Source: a virus | Reading direction: 5' to 3' (one strand) | Virus record (IMG/VR): IMGVR_UViG_3300046694_000073 | Span: 1-48,866 of that record | DNA length: 48,866 nt | Shown here: piece after piece, positions 24,678 through 32,948 of the stretch | How positions within the stretch are numbered: the first letter of the stretch is position 1 | Layout of the letters: every line of letters starts with the position of its first letter | Program-made: the position numbers and the translations under genes | Notes under the pieces: generated by a model | The model's database searches: none | What the model was told of the DNA's origin: nothing | What the model saw: the letters and a program-made list of their open reading frames with translations, nothing else

Positions 24678-26150
24678 TTAGAAGTAAACGAAACCGACTT
24701 GTTTGTGGTTGTTCTTCGCTACTGCAAAGTAACGGAAGCCGTCAGCGCCGTGTGATGTGAAGTCGTGAAGGGGCTTGTCTTTCCAGCAGCCGCGCTTGTC
24801 GTCCCACTCCTTGCGATATCCCTCGAGATGAGAGATCCCCTCTGAGCATTTCTCTTCGTCGAAGACGCAGGACGGAAGGATTTCGCGCACCGATTCAATG
24901 CCGGTATCGACCCCTACTTTCGGCACGACCCGGAATGTCATGGAGTATGTCTGTCCATCGATTTCGTAACCTTCCCGGGCGAGTTCCCGGCGCGATTTAG
25001 CGTCAGACCCGAATTCACGATTATCGATGTCGTGCGGCCCCCAATGCTCCCCGTACTCATAGCCACGGTCTTTCAGCACCTTCATGTAGTGACGGAGACC
25101 TTCGCCTGAGTTTTCGTAGTAGTCGATGACGTGAAACTCTTCACCCACTTCACGCACGAACCAGATAGCCGTTGAGTCACCCACACCGATATCCCAAAAC
25201 GTGTGAACCGGTAGATGTGAGTTATCCGGGATTTGGCCGATCCGCTTGTTGGTGTAGAGCCAACGGAACTGTTTGGCGTAATACGCGCCTTCGACCGATT
25301 GCTGGAATGCTTCGGCGGGGATCGTCGGGTATTCCCGTTTCATATCGTCGCCGAGCGTTTTATCTTTGGCGTAATACCAGGCTTTCTGGCGCTCATTGAC
25401 GACTACGCCGTGTTTGGCTTCCATCTCAGCAAAGTAATCAACCAGGCGCTGCGGTAATGGCTCTACCGGGTCGATTGCATACTGCGGATTCTTCCACCAG
25501 GAGAAGAAGAAAAACTTCCAGTCGAGTGCGGATAATTGCTTGCCCTGCAACTGAGCTTTCTCAGCTGTCTGGCAATAATCGAAGAAATAACCCGCCCGCC
25601 CTTCAGCTGTACTTTCAATCGTCGCGAAGCAACCGGTTGATACCGCCTCAAACGCACCTGTGACAATCTCACGCGCTTTGTCTGGATACTTAGCGCATAT
25701 CTTTCCGAACTCTGAAACGTGCAGGTAACGCAGCGTACCGCCACGGAACGAGGTGCTTACGTAGAGTGAGCCGCCTTTCTTGAATACCAGTTCGCCAGAC
25801 GAGTCATTGCTTGCCGGGTTAGCAGCTTTGATTTCGTCGGGCAGATTGTCGTATGCGTATTTAACCTTTTCACGAAACAGGCGCTTTGCGTCGTTTAACG
25901 TATGGGCTATCAGTGCGCACTTGGCCGACTCGAACAGCGCTGCATCCAGCTGAATGATGCACACCTCTGTTGTGAAACCGAGCTGGCGAGCCTTCAGGAT
26001 AATGTTTCGGGTGTGGATCCCCTCAAAGTATTCGCGTTGTTCCGGGGTCATCCTGAACCGGGTCGGCTTGCCTTCTTTGTCGGTTATCCAGTAGAGATTA
26101 TTCAGCCGCCAGTCTTTATCGGCCAGCAGCTTGAGGTGCTCAGGTTTCAT
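24678..26150 (-). CDS. terL: Terminase large subunit
   Basis: A 490-residue packaging motor. The ATPase domain has an unusual Walker A, ILKARQLGFTT (residues 51-61), without GKS but with the adenine-binding Q, and an acidic Walker B at LHVSE (Glu147). The nuclease domain starts at FWDIGVGDSTAIW (Asp320) with VIDYYE at 341-346, an RNase H-like fold that cuts concatemers. It overlaps the small subunit stop (TAATG). Headful or cos cutting cannot be told from the protein alone; the circular assembly favours headful. Confidence 0.92.
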   Translation of the reverse strand: MKPEHLKLLADKDWRLNNLYWITDKEGKPTRFRMTPEQREYFEGIHTRNIILKARQLGFTTEVCIIQLDAALFESAKCALIAHTLNDAKRLFREKVKYAYDNLPDEIKAANPASNDSSGELVFKKGGSLYVSTSFRGGTLRYLHVSEFGKICAKYPDKAREIVTGAFEAVSTGCFATIESTAEGRAGYFFDYCQTAEKAQLQGKQLSALDWKFFFFSWWKNPQYAIDPVEPLPQRLVDYFAEMEAKHGVVVNERQKAWYYAKDKTLGDDMKREYPTIPAEAFQQSVEGAYYAKQFRWLYTNKRIGQIPDNSHLPVHTFWDIGVGDSTAIWFVREVGEEFHVIDYYENSGEGLRHYMKVLKDRGYEYGEHWGPHDIDNREFGSDAKSRRELAREGYEIDGQTYSMTFRVVPKVGVDTGIESVREILPSCVFDEEKCSEGISHLEGYRKEWDDKRGCWKDKPLHDFTSHGADGFRYFAVAKNNHKQVGFVYF

Positions 26151-26752
26151 TACGCCCCCTGAGACAAGGAATCCATCAGGTCAGAAAGTTTCTTAACCGA
26201 AGTGTCGCCTTCCGGCCCGTCGATGTCGTACGCCTGACGCTCCAGGCCGATGAGGTTCTTCAACGCTTCGCTCAGAGCCTTAACCGATTTGACGCGCTCC
26301 GGCATGCTGATCACCTTCTGATAAATCTCGTTCAGACGGTCCTGGCCTTTATCGTCTGGGTTGAGCATCAGCTCACCCAGCTTCTCCAGCGCGGCCACGT
26401 CGGCGCATTCAGCACCAAGCTCATCGAACAATGCGTTCGTAATTGCTCTGGCCCGACGAATATCGCCACGATGTTCCATGCGGACGTTAGCAATAACCTC
26501 GGCGTTAGCCTCAATCAGTATCCGTTCGTTGGTAGCCGCTTGAGTGGATACCTTGCTGGATACCTCACGTTTGGATACCAGCGCATCAGCCTTGGCTTTT
26601 ATCTTCGCCTTGAGGTCACGCTCCCATCCGTCACGCTTCGCACGCTTGTTGACTGCGCCATGAGTGATGCCATGTAACGAGGCGATTTCCCTTATGGACA
26701 TCAAGCCAGCCCGGTAAGCCGATTCGATGGCCTCCCAATCTGGTTTGGTCAT
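26150..26752 (-). CDS. terS: Terminase small subunit
   Basis: A 200-residue protein with an N-terminal helix-turn-helix (YRAGLMSIREIASLHGITHG, residues 12-31, with AVNKRAKRDGW) and a long helical oligomerisation region. The small subunit recognises the packaging start site and recruits the large subunit. The gene itself contains three copies of GGTATCC (see 26546-26579). CGGAG precedes the ATG at 7 bases. Confidence 0.88.
   Translation of the reverse strand: MTKPDWEAIESAYRAGLMSIREIASLHGITHGAVNKRAKRDGWERDLKAKIKAKADALVSKREVSSKVSTQAATNERILIEANAEVIANVRMEHRGDIRRARAITNALFDELGAECADVAALEKLGELMLNPDDKGQDRLNEIYQKVISMPERVKSVKALSEALKNLIGLERQAYDIDGPEGDTSVKKLSDLMDSLSQGA
26546..26579. other. pac: Candidate packaging recognition site (pac) in terS
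   Basis: Three exact GGATACC repeats (plus strand) at 26546-26552, 26558-26564 and 26573-26579, spaced 12 and 15 bases. They encode Val-Ser three times in the small terminase. In P22 and other headful phages pac lies inside the small terminase gene. The repeat is seen; its role is inference. Confidence 0.4.
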
Positions 26753-26755
26753 GCG

Positions 26756-26962
26756 TTACTCCGTTTTGTCTTCTGTTGGCTCTTCCACTACCGGAATAAA
26801 GTGAAATTGCTCCACGCTCTCTGGCTTGAAGTATCTCCAATCGCCATTGTCCTGAGCTAACGCTACGAAGCCGTTAACGATTTCAGGCTGGCGGCGGGTC
26901 ATCTTCCCGGTGAATGTTTCGTTGGATGTGGTGGTGATAGTGATTTGGTAGATGTCGGACAT
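26756..26962 (-). CDS. Small hypothetical protein upstream of terS
   Basis: A 68-residue beta-rich protein: MSDIYQITITTTSNETFTGK and DNGDWRYFKPESVEQFHFIP. It looks like a small SH3- or Sm-like fold but I cannot name it. ATG 26962 follows AGGAG at 5 bases; the upstream ATG in frame has no good site. It ends 3 bases before terS. Confidence 0.6.
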   Translation of the reverse strand: MSDIYQITITTTSNETFTGKMTRRQPEIVNGFVALAQDNGDWRYFKPESVEQFHFIPVVEEPTEDKTE

Positions 26963-26980
26963 GTCATCTCCTGAAGTCAT

Positions 26981-27003
26981 AAAAAAGCCACTGAGAAGTG
27001 GCT
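26981..27003 (-). terminator. Intrinsic terminator upstream of the terminase genes
   Basis: Minus strand AGCCACT-TCTC-AGTGGCT followed by a T-run. It separates the small gene at 27037-27252 from the packaging and head genes. Confidence 0.8.
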
Positions 27004-27036
27004 ATTGCGATGACAACAAATTCTTTCCGTCATGCA

Positions 27037-27252
27037 CTACTCGATAAGGCGAATAATTCTCAGTTCTTTATTTTCCTTGCCTTCAACAAGAATTGGGACA
27101 TGATGCACCTTATCATCCTCATGAAAGATGGCGGAATATCCCTCGCTAATATGAGAAAATTCTCCCAAGACATCTTTCGCAATTATAAATCGCTTACCCT
27201 TAGCCGCCTCAATCCCGCCAGGTGCATGAAGAAATTCACTAAACGTTTGCAT
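27037..27252 (-). CDS. Small hypothetical protein
   Basis: A 71-residue protein, MQTFSEFLHAPGGIEAAKGK then IFHEDDKVHHVPILVEGKEN. No family recognised. GAGGAG precedes the ATG at good spacing, and a terminator follows its stop, so it looks like a real single gene. An 18-bp palindrome lies 30 bases upstream. Confidence 0.6.
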   Translation of the reverse strand: MQTFSEFLHAPGGIEAAKGKRFIIAKDVLGEFSHISEGYSAIFHEDDKVHHVPILVEGKENKELRIIRLIE

Positions 27253-27281
27253 TTCCGCTCCTCATTAGGTTAACAGTCACA

Positions 27282-27299
27282 AGGAGTATAGATACTCCT
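27282..27299. promoter_or_regulatory. Perfect palindrome upstream of the 27037-27252 gene
   Basis: AGGAGTAT-AG-ATACTCCT, 8-bp arms with a 2-base centre. On the minus strand it contains TATACT, a possible -10 element. It resembles an operator; the binding protein is unknown. Confidence 0.4.
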
Positions 27300-27629
27300 C
27301 CACCATCGGGTGCGCCATAGCAAGAATATTTAATCAGTTCAGCTTTCTTCTGCCATCGCAGCTGATGCGACCATGAGCACTCAAACCCTGCTGGTTGCTA
27401 CAGCAGGAAAACACGCGGCATTACTCGTTACGTGGAATACAGCACACTCGTCAGAGGGAGTCTTCAATGGAGGCTGAGTCTTCGTTAATGCTGTCACGGG
27501 TTTACGTGGAGAGGGATCGGCTCACACGCCCACGGTGTGGAAGGAGTATTCTGTTCGCAGGGTTGCCGTGCTTCACAGCAGGACTTCCCCACTTACGGCT
27601 TACCCGTCAGCAAAATGAGGATCACCTCG
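27300..27629. other. Gene-poor stretch left of the IS element
   Basis: I see no convincing gene in either strand. The plus-strand frame at 27395-27706 runs into the IS and has no good start site. A small hairpin CTGCTG-loop-CAGCAG lies near 27389-27407. The interval lies between the lysis and terminase genes. It may be old regulatory or gene-remnant DNA that tolerated the IS insertion. Confidence 0.5.
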
Positions 27630-27640
27630 TTTTGAAGTGG

Positions 27641-28809
<1,169 letters not shown>

Positions 28810-28948
28810 TGGTGCACCTGTGTTGTTCTGAGGTGAGCATATCACCTCTGTTCAGGTGGCCAAACTCAGTAAACCACTTCATTTCCGCCACGGAATTGAT
28901 GAGAGCCGTTGTGAAAGTGGCTCTCTTTAATCAGCATCTTTTCGCGGG

Positions 28949-29476
28949 TTAAGCTACCTTCCCTTCCATCAAAGACACCATGTCTGGATCCATCTGGTCG
29001 ATGATTCTCTCCCGGGCACCATTGAGTAATTGCTTTCGACCACCTACTCCCCATTTATTCATGGTCTTCGCGCAGTTGCTTACCTCTTTAGTCTCGTTCG
29101 CAATCAGCAAATCAAGGCGGTTGAGACGGTTCATATTGCTAACACCATTAAGCACTGCCTCTCGAAAGGTGTTGTATACCCTGATTTCAAACTCCGGCCT
29201 CAGCCAAGCTGCATAGCGGATCACCACCAACTCAAGCGCCCATGTACCTTGTTGCAGGCCACCCTTGATGACATTGACCGATGCACTTTTTGTTGCATCG
29301 CTCAATGCTTGTACAAATCTCTTCACTTGATTGCTCTTGAGAAAGACGCCCGGTCGCTGTGACTCCGTCGCCTCCCCATTTGTTACTGCAGCAGCATGGA
29401 GATCGTTCAGGTTGTATCGGCCTTCGTTATCAACGCGAACGGGAACGCCGTTAACTACTACGGTTGGATATTGCAT
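28949..29476 (-). CDS. KilA-N domain protein, possible antirepressor
   Basis: A 175-residue protein. The KilA-N domain spans about 5-110: VDNEGRYNLNDLHAAAV, FLKSNQVKRFVQAL, then GGLQQGTWALELVVIRYAAW. A short helical tail follows. KilA-N proteins of phages bind DNA or act as antirepressors. Its start directly follows a leader frame (29477-29764) whose stop abuts the ATG, like icd-ant. AAGGAA lies 7 bases upstream. A hairpin (GAGAGCC/GGCTCTC) lies behind the stop, next to the IS. Confidence 0.8.
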   Translation of the reverse strand: MQYPTVVVNGVPVRVDNEGRYNLNDLHAAAVTNGEATESQRPGVFLKSNQVKRFVQALSDATKSASVNVIKGGLQQGTWALELVVIRYAAWLRPEFEIRVYNTFREAVLNGVSNMNRLNRLDLLIANETKEVSNCAKTMNKWGVGGRKQLLNGARERIIDQMDPDMVSLMEGKVA

Positions 29477-29764
29477 CTAGGTATTCCTTTTAGAAAAGTG
29501 AGCCTGTTCGCACAGAAAAGCCGCCCCGAGAAGGTCCGCACCTATACGGCAGTTCTCAGGCTCAGCTTTCTGAAAGACTCGGGATGATTCGCGCTGCGAC
29601 GCGCGGTTTAAAGCGGAATGATGGGGTTTCGTGGTGTTCTTTGATAATGGATCGCCACAAGACAAAATTTGGGCATAAAAAAACCCCGGCGATTGCCGAG
29701 GCTTATAATTTTTGCGCATACAGCGACTAATTTTAATGAGTGCGTTACGACTCAGGTGCAACAT
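29477..29764 (-). CDS. Leader reading frame before the KilA-N gene
   Basis: A 95-residue frame crosses a terminator hairpin and stops (TAG) just before the KilA-N ATG, so it can couple translation in the way of icd and ant. AAGGGTGG precedes the ATG 29764. The protein contains SPGFFYAQIL at the hairpin, similar in place to PRGFF of the Icd-like frame at 2057. It may be a coupling peptide and not a functional protein. The three-block antisense pattern is not evident here. Confidence 0.4.
   Translation of the reverse strand: MLHLSRNALIKISRCMRKNYKPRQSPGFFYAQILSCGDPLSKNTTKPHHSALNRASQRESSRVFQKAEPENCRIGADLLGAAFLCEQAHFSKRNT
29677..29701 (-). terminator. Intrinsic terminator after the lysis genes
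   Basis: Minus strand CCTCGGC-AATC-GCCGGGG followed by seven T residues, about 110 bases after the Rz stop and inside the leader of the KilA-N gene. Confidence 0.85.
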
Positions 29765-29809
29765 CCACCCTTAACAAAAATCTATCACTCAAGTGCCATT
29801 GTTGTCTAT

Positions 29810-30265
29810 CTAATTTTGACATTGCTGCCGGATATATTCTTGCAAGCCTCTCAGGGCCGCCTGGTCTTGCTTGATTCCGGCTCTGATACCGAGAACGTTT
29901 CGTCCAGCAACGTCAGAGAGTTCGACGGTGCCGACATCATCCACGCTGGCGGGGCCGGTCTTGGCTGGCACTGGACAACGGCCTTTGACGAGCACCCTGC
30001 CACCATTATCAAGCTTGCGCTGCAAAGCAGCATTCTCAGCGTTTGCATCAGCTAGTTCCTTTGTGTATTTCTCGTCGAGCACTGCAGCGTCACGTTGCCG
30101 GGATTGCATATCCGCTATTGTGGCCTGCGAGAGCTTTAGCTCATGCTCAGAAGCAATAGCCCGGTCGTAATTGCTGCGCGCTATCTTCGCTGTGATTATG
30201 AGCATGAGGACTAGCATTGCGGCCGCAATAATTCGCCAGTGAGTCTCTATGGCTTTCCATAACAT
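29810..30265 (-). CDS. Rz: i-spanin Rz
   Basis: A 151-residue protein with an N-terminal membrane anchor (HWRIIAAAMLVLMLIITAKI, about 9-28) and a long periplasmic coiled coil. Rz links with Rz1 to fuse inner and outer membranes in the last step of lysis. ATG 30265 follows GGAG at 8 bases and overlaps the endolysin end by 19 bases; the open frame further upstream lies inside the endolysin gene. Confidence 0.88.
   Translation of the reverse strand: MLWKAIETHWRIIAAAMLVLMLIITAKIARSNYDRAIASEHELKLSQATIADMQSRQRDAAVLDEKYTKELADANAENAALQRKLDNGGRVLVKGRCPVPAKTGPASVDDVGTVELSDVAGRNVLGIRAGIKQDQAALRGLQEYIRQQCQN
29851..30048 (-). CDS. Rz1: o-spanin Rz1, nested in Rz
   Basis: A 65-residue lipoprotein in another frame wholly inside Rz. 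The lipobox is MVAGC (Cys19), and the mature part is proline-rich (QPRPAPPAW). This nested arrangement is typical of lambda-like spanins. Rz1 sits in the outer membrane and binds Rz. Confidence 0.88.
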   Translation of the reverse strand: MQTLRMLLCSASLIMVAGCSSKAVVQCQPRPAPPAWMMSAPSNSLTLLDETFSVSEPESSKTRRP

Positions 30266-30729
30266 AATTGCCGCTCCACTTCGCGCCGGGTGATTAATCC
30301 CTTCCACTGCTTGCCACCGGCATACGTCCATCTGCGCAGCTGGTCGCATGCGCCGGGAATATCGCCCTGATTGAGCTTCTTAAGCAGAGTTGATGACTTA
30401 AAAGCACCTACTCCGACGTTATAGGTGAAGGAGTAAAGTGAGGCTTTCTGGTAATCGTTGAGCGGGACTTTTACCGATCCATCGACAGCCTTCACAGCTG
30501 GCAACATGTGCTTATAAAGCAGCTTGTCGCATTCTGCTTTGGTGTAGGTCTTGTTCATCACCACGTCAGAGCCGGTCACGCCAGAGCATACTGTTGGGAT
30601 GCCAATCGGATCGAGATAAGGGGTGTACTTAATCCCCTCCTGGTCAGTGATGAGAACACCACCAATCGCAATTGCTCCGGCTGATGCTGCACCAATCAGC
30701 GCTTTACGAAGCTTGCTGGGTATCGGCAT
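30247..30729 (-). CDS. SAR endolysin, T4-lysozyme-like muramidase
   Basis: A 160-residue enzyme. An N-terminal signal-anchor-release segment spans about 9-28 (KALIGAASAGAIAIGGVLIT). The catalytic triad has the canonical spacing: Glu31, 8 residues, Asp40, 5 residues, Thr46 (QEG...LDPIGIPT). Cys48 follows Thr46, as in redox-regulated SAR endolysins of the P1 Lyz and P21 type. It is exported by Sec, stays tethered inactive and is released when the pinholin depolarises the membrane. Confidence 0.92.
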   Translation of the reverse strand: MPIPSKLRKALIGAASAGAIAIGGVLITDQEGIKYTPYLDPIGIPTVCSGVTGSDVVMNKTYTKAECDKLLYKHMLPAVKAVDGSVKVPLNDYQKASLYSFTYNVGVGAFKSSTLLKKLNQGDIPGACDQLRRWTYAGGKQWKGLITRREVERQLCYGKP

Positions 30730-31033
30730 ATGTCACCTGTGCTTTCTTCATCGCTTCACTGACAACCTCAATGGCCGCAGGACGTTCGCTTTCTGGTTTG
30801 CTCATGACCGTAGTCAGGTAGCTTTCCATCAGTGCTGTACGCTTGCGCTCTTCGTCCATTCGCTCTTTTTCTTCTTTACGTTTTGCGTAATAGGTTTTGA
30901 TAGTGAAGAACGCCGATATCAAAGCACCGAGAATAAAAACGTAATCCTGAAGACTGAGCACGGAGAAGAAGCCAAGCAGACCCGACCACCAGTACGGCAT
31001 GTTGTGTCCTTCGGCTGGATTCATTCTGTGCAT
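30704..31033 (-). CDS. Holin-type protein
   Basis: A 109-residue protein with one or two hydrophobic segments (PYWWSGLLGFFSVLS and YVFILGALISAFFTIKTYYA) and a charged cytoplasmic tail (AKRKEEKERMDEERKR). Position directly upstream of the SAR endolysin, overlapping it by 26 bases, makes a holin or pinholin likely. ATG 31033 follows GAGG at 8 bases. Confidence 0.75.
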   Translation of the reverse strand: MHRMNPAEGHNMPYWWSGLLGFFSVLSLQDYVFILGALISAFFTIKTYYAKRKEEKERMDEERKRTALMESYLTTVMSKPESERPAAIEVVSEAMKKAQVTYADTQQAS

Positions 31034-31159
31034 CTCTTTCACCTCGCTGTTAATGCGGGTGCTGTTTCTGTGTAGTTGGGAAAGCGCCTCATCCAGGCTG
31101 CGATAAGAGGGTATTGGTTAGCTGTTTGGATGGGCGCGAATATGAAAAAGGGAGTTGCA

Positions 31160-31180
31160 TATAATCAATTTTTGATTATA
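31160..31180 (+). promoter_or_regulatory. Promoter -10 overlapped by a perfect palindrome (toxin-antitoxin operator)
   Basis: TATAATCAA-TTT-TTGATTATA, 9-bp perfect arms. Its left arm contains a consensus -10 (TATAAT, 31160-31165), preceded by TTGCA. It lies 34 bases upstream of ATG 31214. An HTH protein bound here would block transcription, so autoregulation by the downstream HTH gene is likely. Confidence 0.6.
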
Positions 31181-31213
31181 TTATTTATATCGAAACACAT
31201 TGAGGTTATTGAA

Positions 31214-31672
31214 ATGAAACTCTTCCACGGCTCATACAGCAACACAGCACCAACCATCAAAATCGGTGAGTTCGCAATGTCAGGAGATAATGTGTTCGAT
31301 GGAATTTTTGCCTGTGCTGATGCCGATGTTGCAGGCTCTCACGGCACGTTTCTTCACTCTTACCAGGTCGAGTCTATCGCCGACAGCTCAGATTTAAATG
31401 CGCGCATTGATGACGCGATTTCATTCCTACGCGGCGAAATTGAAGCAGATGAAGAGCAGTTGGAAGCCCTGGCAAATGCCCTTGCTGACGATGATTGCGG
31501 CGACACTTTCGCTGATATCCTCACGCCTCGCTCAATCACCGGAGATGCGGGCTGGGAAATGCAGCGACTACGAGGTCGCGTTGCAGCTCATCTGGGTTTT
31601 GATGCTGTAGAGATGGGAGATGAGCATGGAACCAGTTATTTAATCGTTAACCCGAACATTATCGCGGAGTAA
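31214..31672 (+). CDS. ADP-ribosyltransferase-like protein, candidate toxin
   Basis: A 152-residue protein. The N-terminus has KLFHGSYSNTAPTIKIGEF and FDGIFACADADVAGSHG, then FLHSYQVES. The HG-S/T motif plus G-[IL]-F/Y and an alternating A-S-H region recall the PARP-like/DUF3990 ADP-ribosyltransferase fold, but I am not certain of the family. ATG 31214 follows GAGG at 8 bases. It is transcribed against the late operon, with its own promoter-operator, and is followed after 3 bases by a small HTH gene, the layout of a toxin-antitoxin pair. Confidence 0.55.
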   Translation: MKLFHGSYSNTAPTIKIGEFAMSGDNVFDGIFACADADVAGSHGTFLHSYQVESIADSSDLNARIDDAISFLRGEIEADEEQLEALANALADDDCGDTFADILTPRSITGDAGWEMQRLRGRVAAHLGFDAVEMGDEHGTSYLIVNPNIIAE

Positions 31673-31675
31673 GTT

Positions 31676-31846
31676 ATGAGACTCATTGAATACATCACGA
31701 TTCACTTTGCTGGCAACAAAGCCGAGTTTGCCCGCCACATGGATGTTCTTCCGCAGCAAGTTACAAAATGGATTAATGATGAATGGATCGTAGTAGACGG
31801 AAAGATTTATAGCCCTCGCCGGGATATACCCTCACCTTGTGCATGA
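31676..31846 (+). CDS. Small HTH protein, candidate antitoxin/autoregulator
   Basis: A 56-residue protein, MRLIEYITIHFAGNKAEFAR then HMDVLPQQVTKWINDEWIVV and a C-terminal YSPRRDIP. The helix-turn-helix spans about 15-35 (NKAEFARHMDVLPQQVTKW). It lies 3 bases after the putative toxin. Similar short HTH proteins occur in enteric prophages and plasmids. It is the likely ligand of the palindrome at 31160-31180. Confidence 0.65.
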   Translation: MRLIEYITIHFAGNKAEFARHMDVLPQQVTKWINDEWIVVDGKIYSPRRDIPSPCA

Positions 31847-31868
31847 AGTTTTATGCCCCCAGAAATGC

Positions 31869-31894
31869 AAAAAACCACCGGGATTAACCAGTGG
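31869..31894 (-). terminator. Intrinsic terminator after the second antirepressor
   Basis: Minus strand CCACTGG-TTAATC-CCGGTGG (one G-U pair) followed by a T-run. On the plus strand it can also end the toxin-antitoxin transcript, which stops at 31846. Confidence 0.7.
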
Positions 31895-32102
31895 CTTCTT
31901 ATGCAAACCTCTCAGCTTGCGATGGTTGGAGTTCCAGCCCTGAGGCGAAGTGACCAACTCGGCGGTGTCAGTGAATCAGGAGCCGCCGCTATTTCCTGAA
32001 TCACCCATCTTTTTAATCCACCGTAACAATCAGACGGATTTGTAGTGTTAGGAGATTATCGGGCTGTTTTCGTCAGAATGCAACCATTACCTGTCAAAGC
32101 GA
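31895..32102. other. Intergenic stretch with an imperfect inverted repeat
   Basis: No gene is supported here. An 11-bp inverted repeat with one mismatch lies at 31971-31981 and 31994-32004 (GTGAATCAGGA/TCCTGAATCAC). It separates the convergent toxin-antitoxin pair and the second antirepressor. Confidence 0.45.
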
Positions 32103-32678
32103 TCAGTAAATCCGCTTCATTTTTTCTTTACAGGCAGGGACATGAGTAAAGGCGTTAGGTTTGTAACCCAAATCGGTGGATATTCCGCTGGCTATATCTC
32201 TAAATGTTTCAGCTTTCCCAAGCATTTCAACACAGCCGCCAAAGAGTTCGTCGTAAATGATAACTCGAACACGATAGCGATAATCACGGCCACTCGGTTT
32301 TACCGTATCTACCTGCTGATTTTCTTTCTGGTTGAAGTAGTGATCTTCAAGTTTCTCGAACACTTCCCATGCCTGGTCGGTCTCCAGCATCTTAGCGTGA
32401 CGGGCAGCGCCGCGTTCTGTCCAGAGGATGAGAAATCTGGTCTTTGGTGATATTGGATTTTGTGAGTAGTTTAAAGCTACTCGCAAATCTTTGAGTTCGT
32501 CACCAGTAACCTTGAAGTAATGCTTGCCCTCAACGAAACGAATTTTATTTTCATGATGGTTTTGCCGGATACGAACCGGGTCAGTGCCGTACAAAATTGA
32601 AAGTGATTCTGTGGTTATAACCGGGATCTGGTTGTGGGTGATCGGCGAAAGAGTTTCTACTGTGATTTTAGTTGTCAT
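32103..32678 (-). CDS. Antirepressor with ORF6N-type N-terminal domain (locus B)
   Basis: A 191-residue protein. Residues 12-110 are an ORF6N-type domain: HNQIPVITTESLSILYGTDP, then FVEGKHYFKVTGDEL and RFLILWTERGAARHAKML. Residues 130-191 are homologous to the C-terminal domain of the protein at 2350-2916: YRYRVRVIIYDELFGG against YRYRVKLIICDGLTGT, and DIASGISTDLGYKPNAFT against DVASGISTDLGFKPNAFT. It is the first gene of the late operon. The ribosome binding site (GGAG) is held in CTCCTG/CAGGAG and in the C4-type leader pairing. Confidence 0.78.
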   Translation of the reverse strand: MTTKITVETLSPITHNQIPVITTESLSILYGTDPVRIRQNHHENKIRFVEGKHYFKVTGDELKDLRVALNYSQNPISPKTRFLILWTERGAARHAKMLETDQAWEVFEKLEDHYFNQKENQQVDTVKPSGRDYRYRVRVIIYDELFGGCVEMLGKAETFRDIASGISTDLGYKPNAFTHVPACKEKMKRIY

Positions 32679-32902
32679 GATGTAGCTCCTGTTAGCTTTA
32701 TCAGGAGTCGCCGCGCAAGTGAGATTTTGGCGGTGACCCGAATGAGGATCTCACAACCGGCCTAACAGGTACCGGCCCAGCCGAAGCTGGCCTCACCCGA
32801 GCCACCATAATTTGGATGTGCTGGGGTTGCGACAATAAAAAAGACGCTGGCGCGTCCTGTGTCGCCTGTTAGATATCCGGGGTGAGATTCCCGACACCTC
32901 AT
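32679..32902 (-). ncRNA. C4-type antisense RNA leader of the second antirepressor (locus B)
   Basis: Minus strand blocks: upstream ATCTCAC (32882-32888) and CTAACAGG (32865-32872); a terminator; then in the middle CCTGTTAG (32762-32769) and GTGAGAT (32748-32754); then downstream ATCTCAC (32719-32725) and CTAACAGGAG (32686-32695), which holds the ribosome binding site. The hairpin CCAGC-TTCG-GCTGG (32777-32790) corresponds to GCATC-GAAA-GATGC of locus A, with compensating base changes. A short Icd-like frame (32762-32902) stops inside. The order terminator, ATGGTGG, hairpin, CCGG, gene is the same as locus A. Confidence 0.75.
32837..32856 (-). terminator. Intrinsic terminator ending the pR' leader RNA
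   Basis: Minus strand GACGC-GCCA-GCGTC followed by six T residues. It lies about 75 bases after the predicted pR' start, so it would release a short leader RNA unless Q modifies the polymerase, like tR' of lambda. Confidence 0.8.
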
Positions 32903-32918
32903 GAGGAGGCGCAAAGGG

Positions 32919-32948
32919 AATATATCCCCGGATATCTGCTTGTGTCAA
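32919..32948 (-). promoter_or_regulatory. Late promoter pR'
   Basis: TTGACA (plus 32943-32948) and TATATT (plus 32919-32924) with an 18-base spacer, overlapping the end of Q. The -35 is a perfect consensus. Position right after Q and before a leader terminator matches lambda pR'. Confidence 0.8.
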
